Shown: piece after piece, positions 4,491 through 8,257 of the stretch
Numbering within the stretch: position 1 is the first letter of the stretch
How the letters are laid out: each line of letters opens with the position of its first letter
Notes under the pieces: model-generated
Database searches by the model: none
Told to the model about the DNA's origin: nothing
What the model saw: only the letters and a program-made list of their open reading frames with translations
NCBI GenBank assembly: GCA_017652345.1
Contig: JAGCBE010000151.1
Location: forward strand, 1 to 8,257
Reading direction: 5' to 3'
Source: Methanobrevibacter sp.
GTDB lineage: Archaea > Methanobacteriota > Methanobacteria > Methanobacteriales > Methanobacteriaceae
DNA: 8,257 nucleotides
Position numbers and translations under genes: made by a program

Positions 4491-4700
4491 TAGCTCATAA
4501 GAGCTAATAATCATCTTGGTTTTTGCATGATGAATGAGACATCTATAAGACAATGTAATATCAGCCCAAGATGATTAATATATTACCATTAAAAATATTT
4601 TATTAAAAGAATTTAGTGGTAACGCAAATCAGTCCTTTTTATTGCAAAGAACAGATGGAGGAGTTCCTTCATAAATGAGATGAAGTCTTTTACTTCATAA
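4491..4700 (+). ncRNA. Structured non-coding spacer after suppressor tRNA
   Basis: There is no gene, but strong pairings: TAGCTC-ATAA-GAGCTA directly after CCA (4491-4506); an 11-bp helix 4509-4519 with 4566-4576; TTACCA 4583-4588 with TGGTAA 4617-4622; and ATGAAGT/ACTTCAT near 4680-4698, a possible terminator without a T run. GTAATAT (4555-4561) could pair across the 11-bp helix with ATATTAC (4580-4586), but the 3-nt connector makes a true pseudoknot doubtful. It probably serves 3' processing or termination of the tRNA transcript. Confidence 0.4.
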
Positions 4701-4709
4701 AATAACTAG

Positions 4710-4737
4710 TTGATTTTTTAATATAATCCATTATAAT
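4710..4737 (+). promoter_or_regulatory. TTGATT-16-TATAAT promoter
   Basis: TTGATT at 4710-4715 and TATAAT at 4732-4737, with a 16-nt spacer, in TAGTTGATTTT context. It drives the gene at 4767. Confidence 0.82.
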
Positions 4738-4766
4738 TAAAATATAAATTAGATGGAGAATATATT

Positions 4767-4970
4767 ATGAAAAAGATTATTATAAAAGATCCTGATTCTA
4801 ATATTAAGATTGAAGTAACTAATGAAGATGAAATGTATAGAGTATTTCATTTCATTAATGGTTGGATGAATCTTCAGGTAGATGATGAGAATTATCCAAT
4901 GAGATGTAAAGAGAATAATTGGATCTCTTATACCAAAGGGTATTTCAAAAAGAAATATTTTAATGAGTAG
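4767..4970 (+). CDS. Hypothetical 67-residue protein ending at TAG
   Basis: A small protein with a basic, beta-type N terminus (MKKIIIKDPDSNIKIEVTNEDEMYRVFHFI) and basic C terminus (YFKKKYF). No family is recognised. GGAG lies about 10 nt before the ATG. It is the only gene in the window whose first stop is TAG. That TAG (4968-4970) forms the start of the next promoter's TAGTTGATT. If UAG is read as Gln, the protein gains QLIS and ends at TAA 4980-4982. The termination point may therefore change once suppressor tRNA accumulates. Its one internal glutamine is CAG, as in other promoter-linked genes. Confidence 0.72.
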   Translation: MKKIIIKDPDSNIKIEVTNEDEMYRVFHFINGWMNLQVDDENYPMRCKENNWISYTKGYFKKKYFNE

Positions 4971-4999
4971 TTGATTTCTTAAGCAAAAGCTATTATAAT
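4971..4999 (+). promoter_or_regulatory. Promoter of intron-containing tRNA-Leu
   Basis: TTGATT at 4971-4976 and TATAAT at 4994-4999 have a 17-nt spacer, 22 nt before the tRNA-Leu 5' end. The -35 box overlaps the read-through end of the upstream gene. Confidence 0.85.
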
Positions 5000-5021
5000 A
5001 AAGAATGTAAAAAGTAAATAT

Positions 5022-5327
5022 GCTGCTGTGGTGGAATGGCAGACACAAGGGAAAGCCGAAAAGTGAGTCCCCCTTATACAGAAATGTATATTGAATAATC
5101 GGTTGAATTCGGCTGAGGCTACGAGGAGCTGAGGGCGAGCCAAGCCAAAGATAAATCTTTGGAAGGTGTAGAGACTACCTGAGAAGTTAATCTTCTTAAT
5201 GACAGGCAAGAGCGACCGATACCTAAATGCGAAAGCACATGGTAATGAGATAGTCCAATTTAGTGAGTTAATTGCTTAAAATCCCTCGGGGCGACCCGTA
5301 CGAGTTCAAGTCTCGTCAGCAGCACCA
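5022..5327 (+). tRNA. tRNA-Leu(UAA) interrupted by a group I intron
   Basis: The acceptor GCTGCTG (5022-5028) pairs perfectly with CAGCAGC (5317-5323), followed by A73 and CCA. The 5' exon reaches AGGGA (5048-5052). The 3' exon carries loop CTTAAAA (5275-5281, anticodon TAA), TCCCT, a long variable arm CGGGGCGACCCG and T arm ACGAG-TTCAAGT-CTCGT. The exons closely resemble bacterial tRNA-Leu(UAA). The whole anticodon loop lies in the 3' exon, so the intron seems to enter at the stem-loop junction rather than inside the anticodon as in the well-known cyanobacterial tRNA-Leu intron. Confidence 0.88.
5053..5274 (+). ncRNA. Group I intron in tRNA-Leu
   Basis: About 222 nt. Diagnostic core: GAGACTA (5171-5177) pairs with TAGTCC (5251-5256) leaving the bulged A typical of P7, and the run GGTAATGAGATAGTCC is typical of the P7 3' region. 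The joiner GGTGTA precedes P7. A CCAAAG/CTTTGG hairpin fits P6. A TGC-GAAA-GCA hairpin lies between P8 and P7'. AAGGGA of the 5' exon can pair with TCCCCCTT at about 5072-5079, a possible P1. The intron ends in G before CTTAAAA. It contains no ORF. The exact 5' splice site is uncertain because the expected exon-terminal U is not obvious. Confidence 0.85.
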
Positions 5328-5329
5328 AT

Positions 5330-5397
5330 TTAGATTAGGTAGCAGAGAAGTAATTAATCTTTGAGATAATAATGCTCTTATCATTAAGCTAATCTAA
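5330..5397 (+). ncRNA. Hairpin element after tRNA-Leu
   Basis: TTAGATTAG (5330-5338) pairs perfectly with CTAATCTAA (5389-5397), enclosing 50 nt that begin GTAGCAGA and contain GATAA/TTATC. It starts 2 nt after the tRNA CCA. The closing stem and GCAGA recall the ACAGCAA elements, but the loop motif differs, so I do not count it among them. Confidence 0.5.
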
Positions 5398-5428
5398 TTA
5401 TAAATTTCTTATAAGAGGAGAAATAAAA

Positions 5429-6046
5429 ATGAATTGTAAGTTTTGTGGAAAAGAATGTAAAAACAAAAATTCTTTGGTTTAGCATGAAATTAGATGTAAA
5501 GAAAACCCTAATCGAAAAGATTTTAATCGACTTGCAAATTATAGTAAAGAAAATTTAAAGGGTCAAACAAAATACAGTAATCCAACTATTAAGAAGCAAG
5601 CAGAAACTTTAAGAAATAAATATCAAAATGGTTATTAGTCTCCCGTTAAAGGAACTAAAAGGATTATTGATTATGTATTTCAAGAACATAATGATTAGGA
5701 AATTCAAAAGTGGCTTGATTATCTTGATTCAAAGGAATTTGTTATTCCTGAACATGAAGTTTCAGAACATCCTGAAGATTACTTGATTGTCAGAAAAACA
5801 GGAATAAAAGTTGATAATTCAGTGATATATGAATTTGAACAAGATTTCATAGCAAATATTCTTCTCGGAGGAAAATTGTTAAAAAACAATACTGTTCATC
5901 ATATTGATAAATGTAGATCAAATAATGATAAGAAGAATTTAATGGTCTTTGAAAGTAATGCTGAACATAAAAGATTTCATAATTCAAAATATGCTTATTT
6001 GATATATAATGAAAATACACATTTATTTAATTGTATATTAAAATAA
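5429..6046 (+). CDS. HNH homing endonuclease with N-terminal zinc finger, TAG-recoded
   Basis: This encodes 205 residues when TAG is read as Gln at codons 18, 70 and 90; with TAG as stop only fragments remain. AGGAG lies 8 nt before ATG 5429. Residues 3-23 form a C2HC zinc finger (C3, C6, H19, C23; CKFCGKECKN...HEIRC), usual at the N terminus of phage homing endonucleases. A basic linker follows (about 35-80). The HNH core at about 156-184 shows VHHIDKCRSNN (H157, H158, N165/N166), KNL (169-171) and EHKRFH (H180, H184), in the order of the HNH metal-binding hairpin. It probably cuts DNA at a site near its own locus. It lies just downstream of the intron-bearing tRNA-Leu and could have mobilised that intron. 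Glutamines are 6 CAA, 3 TAG, 0 CAG. Confidence 0.85.
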
Positions 6047-6091
6047 TTTGACGGCTTCATGGAAGTCCCTCCTTTCAAATAAATAAATATA

Positions 6092-6183
6092 AAGACGCTC
6101 ACAGCAATTTTAAATTTATAAATAATTTGAAATTATATAATTAAAAATCTGATTCAGCTCAGATTTCTTTTAAAAAGCGTCTT
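6092..6183 (+). ncRNA. ACAGCAA two-helix RNA element, copy 4
   Basis: P1 is AAGACGCT (6092-6099) with AGCGTCTT (6176-6183), 8 bp. ACAGCAA lies at 6101-6107. P2 is TTTTAAA (6108-6114) with TTTAAAA (6169-6175), abutting P1. The inner loop holds an AAATCTGA/TCAGATTT hairpin. It ends 8 nt before the next tRNA. A CCCTCCTTTC tract lies just upstream at 6067-6076. Confidence 0.72.
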
Positions 6184-6191
6184 GTTTATAT

Positions 6192-6357
6192 GCCGTACTA
6201 GCTCAACTGGCAGAGCACACGACTTCACTTGATGGCGAAAGAGTAGACGCGCGGCGCATAGTCGTGGTAGTTAGCGCAAACTATCGTGGAGGTGCAAGTC
6301 CTTCTCAAGTGGCCAATAATCGTGAGGTTCTTGGTTCGATCCCAAGGTGCGGCACCA
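6192..6357 (+). tRNA. tRNA with ~90-nt GC-rich insert in the anticodon loop
   Basis: The acceptor GCCGTAC (6192-6198) pairs with GTGCGGC (6347-6353), followed by A73 and CCA. The D arm is GCTC-AACTGGCA-GAGC and the T arm CTTGG-TTCGATC-CCAAG. The anticodon stem CACGA (6218-6222) pairs with TCGTG (6320-6324). Between them lie CTT, an insert closed by the 7-bp helix CACTTGA (6226-6232)/TCAAGTG (6305-6311), and GCCAATAA. Removing the insert could give loop CTTATAA (Ile UAU), CTTCTAA (Arg UCU) or others; A73 slightly favours Ile. The insert is too short for a standard group I intron and shows no P7. TCGTG recurs at 6262-6266 and 6284-6288, so other stems compete with the anticodon stem. Confidence 0.72.
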
Positions 6358-6380
6358 ATTTATCTTTAGGAGAATAAATT

Positions 6381-6641
6381 ATGAAATGTGATTGCTATGA
6401 TGAAAAGCAAATGAAGGTTTTTGATCCAAGAAAATATATTGATGGATTTGCATATGAAAATGTTGGGTTTTGTAATGGAACAAGAGAACGTGACAGATGT
6501 TATTGCAAAGGAAATAAACTTGAATGTGATTTTTATCCTGAAGTAAGAGAAAAAGGACAAAAAGAAACAATAGAATATAAAATCGAAGAAGCAATAAAAC
6601 TATTAAAAGATAATGGTTATGTAATATATAAAGAATGCTGA
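6381..6641 (+). CDS. Small Cys-rich phage protein (CDFYPEVR type)
   Basis: This encodes 86 residues. Cysteines lie at 3, 5, 31, 40, 42, 49 and 86, with the block GFCNGTRERDRCYCKGNKLECDFYPEVREKG at about 29-59. As I recall, short proteins with a Cys-G-T-x-E-R-x-x-C-x-C...C-D-F-Y-P-E-V-R pattern are frequent in phages of Clostridia-like hosts; they are probably metal-binding, with no known function. The C terminus is helical (IEYKIEEAIKLLKDNGYVI). GGAG lies about 8 nt before the ATG. The gene begins 23 nt after a tRNA CCA without a TTGATT promoter, so it is probably read from upstream. Both glutamines are CAA. The stop is TGA. Confidence 0.8.
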   Translation: MKCDCYDEKQMKVFDPRKYIDGFAYENVGFCNGTRERDRCYCKGNKLECDFYPEVREKGQKETIEYKIEEAIKLLKDNGYVIYKEC

Positions 6642-6694
6642 TGCCGTTTTTTCAAGCAGCTTAAACAGGGTAAACAATGCGTCGGAGTTCTAAA

Positions 6695-6754
6695 TAGACA
6701 CATACAGCAATATATAGTGATCTTGACTGCAAATCAATTAATCATTAGTGTCTA
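6695..6754 (+). ncRNA. ACAGCAA two-helix RNA element, copy 5
   Basis: P1 is TAGACAC (6695-6701) with GTGTCTA (6748-6754). ACAGCAA lies at 6704-6710. P2 is TAGTGAT (6715-6721) with ATCATTA (6741-6747), 7 pairs with one G-U, abutting P1. At 60 nt it is the shortest copy. It ends 12 nt before tRNA-Arg. Confidence 0.78.
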
Positions 6755-6766
6755 GAATATATATAT

Positions 6767-6842
6767 GCTGCATTAGCTCAATGGAGAGAGCATCGGGTTT
6801 CTACCCCGCAGGTTGAGGGTTCGAGTCCTTCATGCAGTGCCA
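6767..6842 (+). tRNA. tRNA-Arg(UCU)
   Basis: The acceptor GCTGCAT pairs with ATGCAGT with a G1-U72 wobble. G73 and CCA are present. The D arm is GCTC-AATGGAGA-GAGC. The anticodon stem CGGG/CCCG has loop TTTCTAC and anticodon TCT; the outermost stem pair is a mismatch. The T arm is GAGGG-TTCGAGT-CCTTC with one G-U. UCU with G73 agrees with E. coli tRNA-Arg(UCU). A CUA reading would need a shifted stem and is rejected. Confidence 0.82.
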
Positions 6843-6846
6843 CAAA

Positions 6847-6928
6847 GTAGGATAGCTTCCTACAAGGCTTGTTTATTCCTAACCTTGGATTCAGATGCTT
6901 GTGGGGCCTGAATTAGAAAGAATAAACA
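6847..6928 (+). ncRNA. Hairpins between tRNA-Arg and tRNA-Ser
   Basis: GTAGGA/TCCTAC (6847-6863) forms a 6-bp hairpin. TGTTTATTC (6870-6878) pairs with GAATAAACA (6920-6928), nested around ATTCAG/CTGAAT (6889-6894/6908-6913), ending 3 nt before tRNA-Ser. CAAGG (6863-6867) could also pair with CCTTG (6883-6887). It probably guides processing between two tRNAs. Confidence 0.5.
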
Positions 6929-6931
6929 TTT

Positions 6932-7021
6932 GCCGTAATAAGCCTAAATGGTAAGGCAGCGGTTTGCTAAACCGTCAGTAGTTCAAAAGACGTCTTGGTT
7001 CAAATCCAAGTTACGGCGCCA
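6932..7021 (+). tRNA. tRNA-Ser(GCU)
   Basis: GCCGTAA (6932-6938) pairs perfectly with TTACGGC (7011-7017), followed by G73 and CCA. The anticodon loop is TTGCTAA with GCT at 6966-6968. A long variable arm lies between the anticodon stem and the T arm CTTGG-TTCAAAT-CCAAG, as expected for a class II tRNA-Ser. Confidence 0.9.
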
Positions 7022-7033
7022 ATAAAAAGATAG

Positions 7034-7062
7034 TTGATTTTTAAAAGATAAGCTATTATAAT
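7034..7062 (+). promoter_or_regulatory. TTGATT-17-TATAAT promoter
   Basis: TTGATT at 7034-7039 and TATAAT at 7057-7062 have a 17-nt spacer in TAGTTGATTTT context. It drives the gene at 7099 and probably the RNA genes after it. Confidence 0.86.
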
Positions 7063-7098
7063 AATAATGAAAATAATAATTGAAAGGATGACTAAAAG

Positions 7099-7440
7099 AT
7101 GAGTAACAGGTACAGGTACATTATTGACAGTGAGGAAACTCCGAAGAAGGTAATTGTTCTTAGTAAGTATGCTGGTAAGGATGTTCGAGGAATTGCAAAG
7201 TGTAGTCCTAATGACAAGTTCAATGTTGAAGTAGGTCGAGAGCTTGCAACTCTGAGATGTGATGAAAAGGTTGCATGGAAGCGTTATCAGCGTGCACAGA
7301 AGAAGGTTGCAGAAGCTCGTGAGGAAGTTCGGGTGGCAACTAATTGGCTTAATGAAATGGAAGATTATCTTACTAGGTCGATGACTGAGTATAATGCCGT
7401 AGTGGATAAGCTCCATAACTTTGAAGCTAATCTAGATTAA
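7099..7440 (+). CDS. Coiled-coil phage protein, function unknown
   Basis: This encodes 113 residues. A small N-terminal part of about 45 residues (RYRYIIDSEETPKKVIVLSKYAGKDVRGIAKCSPNDKFNVEVG) is followed by a long charged helix, probably a coiled coil (about 48-105, ELATLRCDEKVAWKRYQRAQKKVAEAREEVR...). The KDVRGIAKCSPNDKF stretch looks familiar from small phage proteins, but I cannot name a function. AAAGGA lies about 11 nt before the ATG, behind the promoter at 7034. Lysine is mostly AAG and both glutamines are CAG, unlike the AAA- and CAA-rich recoded genes. TAA ends it 17 nt before tRNA-Ser(UGA). Confidence 0.82.
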   Translation: MSNRYRYIIDSEETPKKVIVLSKYAGKDVRGIAKCSPNDKFNVEVGRELATLRCDEKVAWKRYQRAQKKVAEAREEVRVATNWLNEMEDYLTRSMTEYNAVVDKLHNFEANLD

Positions 7441-7457
7441 AATAGATTAGCAACTAT

Positions 7458-7546
7458 GCGGAGATAGCGAAGAGGTCATAACGCGGATGCCTTGAAAGCA
7501 TTTTGGGTGAAAGCTCACGGGGGTTCGAATCCCTCTCTCCGCGCCA
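7458..7546 (+). tRNA. tRNA-Ser(UGA)
   Basis: GCGGAGA (7458-7464) pairs perfectly with TCTCCGC (7536-7542), followed by G73 and CCA. The anticodon stem GATGC/GCATT holds loop CTTGAAA with anticodon TGA. A long variable arm (TTGGGTGAAAGCTCAC) marks class II. The T arm is GGGGG-TTCGAAT-CCCTC with a G-U pair. Confidence 0.9.
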
Positions 7547-7549
7547 TAA

Positions 7550-7624
7550 TTAGATGCATACAGCAATTTAAATTTATTTAAGGAATATAGTGCTAATATA
7601 TCAAACCTAAAATATAGCATCTAG
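7550..7624 (+). ncRNA. ACAGCAA RNA element, copy 6
   Basis: P1 is TTAGATGC (7550-7557) with GCATCTAG (7617-7624), 8 pairs with a terminal U-G. ACAGCAA lies at 7560-7566 after 2 nt. P2 is not obvious in the AT-rich interior. It starts 3 nt after the CCA of tRNA-Ser(UGA) and is the first of three tandem copies. Confidence 0.68.
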
Positions 7625-7642
7625 TAAATATAAAGTTTTTTA

Positions 7643-7725
7643 AAGACTCTTACAGCAACTAAATATATTACATAAAAATATAATTTGTTTGAAAGAATTA
7701 GAATAAATGTAACATAAAGAGTCTT
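7643..7725 (+). ncRNA. ACAGCAA two-helix RNA element, copy 7
   Basis: P1 is AAGACTCTT (7643-7651) with AAGAGTCTT (7717-7725), 9 bp. ACAGCAA lies at 7652-7658. P2 is TATATTACA (7664-7672) with TGTAACATA (7708-7716), 8 of 9 paired, with its 3' strand abutting P1. Confidence 0.75.
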
Positions 7726-7747
7726 GTATATAGTATTATTGGTGTAA

Positions 7748-7814
7748 TTAGACACAAACAGCAATCAATATATAAATAACTTTGCTTGGAATTAGAGTTA
7801 GAAAAAGTGTCTAG
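7748..7814 (+). ncRNA. ACAGCAA RNA element, copy 8
   Basis: P1 is TTAGACAC (7748-7755) with GTGTCTAG (7807-7814). ACAGCAA lies at 7758-7764. A short P2, TAACT (7777-7781) with AGTTA (7796-7800), is separated from P1 by GAAAAA, as in copy 2. It ends 9 nt before tRNA-Asn. Confidence 0.7.
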
Positions 7815-7823
7815 AGTGTATTT

Positions 7824-7899
7824 GCCCTTGTAGTTCAGTTGGTAGAACACATGACTGTTAATCATGGAGTCGTAGGTTCAAGTCCTACCGGGGGCGCCA
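7824..7899 (+). tRNA. tRNA-Asn(GUU)
   Basis: GCCCTTG (7824-7830) pairs with CGGGGGC (two G-U pairs), followed by G73 and CCA. The D arm is GTTC-AGTTGGTA-GAAC, the anticodon arm CATGA-CTGTTAA-TCATG, and the T arm GTAGG-TTCAAGT-CCTAC. All are canonical for bacterial tRNA-Asn. Confidence 0.92.
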
Positions 7900-7964
7900 A
7901 ATAGTGATTAGATCCTACGAATGTAGTTGGTAATGATCTTATTCGTAGAAATTACCTCACTATT
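7900..7964 (+). ncRNA. Pseudoknotted RNA directly after tRNA-Asn
   Basis: AATAGTGA (7900-7907) pairs with TCACTATT (7957-7964) as an outer helix. Inside, CTACGAAT (7915-7922) pairs with ATTCGTAG (7941-7948), and GGTAAT (7929-7934) with ATTACC (7951-7956). The two cross, so they form an H-type pseudoknot with loops of about 6, 6 and 2 nt. It starts at the base after the tRNA CCA, which suggests 3' processing or protection. No known family is recognised. Confidence 0.55.
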
Positions 7965-8232
7965 AATAATTAAGTTGATTGTCTTTTCCGCGACATGTTT
8001 ACTTAATTAAATTATTCCAGTCTGAGGAGAAGAAACGTGGGTTTTCAGGTTGAAGTGTTTGATAACACCCCGCAAAGAAAGATAAAAACCTGACCACTCT
8101 ATTTGGTCATTAGAGGTAACTTAAATATTGACTTCCTAAAGTGAATATTATTAAATGGTCAGGAATAATAAATAGGATATAGAAAGTTTCTAAGAGTTCT
8201 AATCTATATAGCAAATAAACTTAGCCTGATTT
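7965..8232 (+). ncRNA. Structured gene-free region upstream of the last tRNA
   Basis: No ORF is supported. TAATTAAGT (7967-7975) pairs with ACTTAATTA (8001-8009) around TGTC...GACA. Further on, a GTGTT-TGAT-AACAC hairpin lies inside GTGGG/CCCGC. The segment CCTGACCA near 8090-8097 can pair with TGGTCAGG near 8156-8163, or its CCTGA part with the earlier TCAGG near 8046. CTCTA/TAGAG and AATATT/AATATT hairpins lie between. The amount of pairing suggests a folded RNA leading into the tRNA at 8233. Family unknown. Confidence 0.4.
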
Positions 8233-8257
8233 GCCCGATTAGCTCAGCTGGTTAGAG
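8233..8257 (+). tRNA. Partial tRNA (5' part), cut by window end
   Basis: GCCCGAT, TA and the D arm GCTCAGCTGGTTAGAG are visible. The anticodon lies beyond the window, so the isotype cannot be given. Confidence 0.85.

Noticed and set aside
4089..4553. Minus-strand ORF of 154 codons.
   Set aside because: It runs antisense across a zinc-ribbon gene, a promoter and the suppressor tRNA, and has no ribosome binding site. It is a shadow of AT-rich sense sequence.
5783..6046. A short separate protein starting at an internal TTG.
   Set aside because: It is the C-terminal HNH part of the longer recoded frame from 5429, which has a proper RBS and the N-terminal zinc finger.
6767..6842. A second CUA suppressor tRNA, because the loop TTTCTAC contains CTA.
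   Set aside because: The GGG/CCC stem fixes the 7-nt loop so that positions 34-36 are TCT, giving tRNA-Arg.
7000..7416. Minus-strand ORF of 138 codons.
   Set aside because: It lies antisense to the coiled-coil gene, its promoter and the tRNA-Ser end. It has no credible start context.
510..7814. The ACAGCAA copies as DNA transposons (MITEs) with terminal inverted repeats.
   Set aside because: The ends differ between copies in a compensatory way, interiors are unrelated, and no consistent target duplication is seen. Selection on RNA pairing explains this better.
510..7814. The ACAGCAA copies as a CRISPR array.
   Set aside because: Copies are 60-150 nt, irregularly spaced, separated by genes and tRNAs, and lack a constant direct repeat.

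Overview
The window looks like part of an AT-rich tailed-phage genome that reads UAG as an amino acid, almost certainly glutamine. The evidence is a dense tRNA cluster, short genes all on the + strand, a tRNA with anticodon CUA, and two recognisable genes (an ADP-ribosyltransferase and an HNH endonuclease) that are intact only if 9 and 3 in-frame TAG codons are read through. Purine-rich Shine-Dalgarno sites and consensus TTGATT-17-TATAAT promoters suggest a Firmicutes-type host. That host assignment is inference.

Layout. 1-620: a promoter, a ~280-nt structured RNA with a group I-like core, tRNA-Gln(UUG), and the first copy of a repeated RNA element. 639-1769: four small unknown genes. 1775-2174: two tandem element copies that each enclose a permuted tRNA (3' half before 5' half), then tRNA-Pro. 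2175-2530: structured RNA and a CAU tRNA. 2550-3469: a possible RNase-toxin-like protein and the recoded ADP-ribosyltransferase. 3483-4370: three small genes, two of them zinc-ribbon-like, behind two promoters. 4375-4490: the suppressor tRNA with its own promoter. 4491-5327: structured spacer, a small gene, and tRNA-Leu(UAA) with a group I intron. 5429-6046: the recoded HNH endonuclease. 6092-8257: five more element copies, tRNAs (one with a ~90-nt insert, then Arg, Ser, Ser, Asn and a partial one) and two small genes.

The strongest new signal is the repeated element. Eight copies share an outer helix P1 of changing but mutually complementary sequence, a 5'-side ACAGCAA loop, and in most copies a second helix P2 whose 3' strand directly abuts P1. 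Two copies carry circularly permuted tRNAs in place of the inner loop. In the clearer one the tRNA halves meet at the base of P2, and a perfect 9-bp hairpin links CCA to the acceptor 5' strand. This suggests that the element brings RNA ends together, so that a circular pre-tRNA could form and then be opened at the acceptor end. The mechanism is inference.

Glutamine codons split the genes in two. Genes behind TTGATT promoters use CAG (17 CAG, 1 CAA, no internal TAG). The others use CAA and TAG (14 CAA, 12 TAG, 1 CAG). This fits TAG having replaced CAG in a class expressed when the suppressor tRNA is present.
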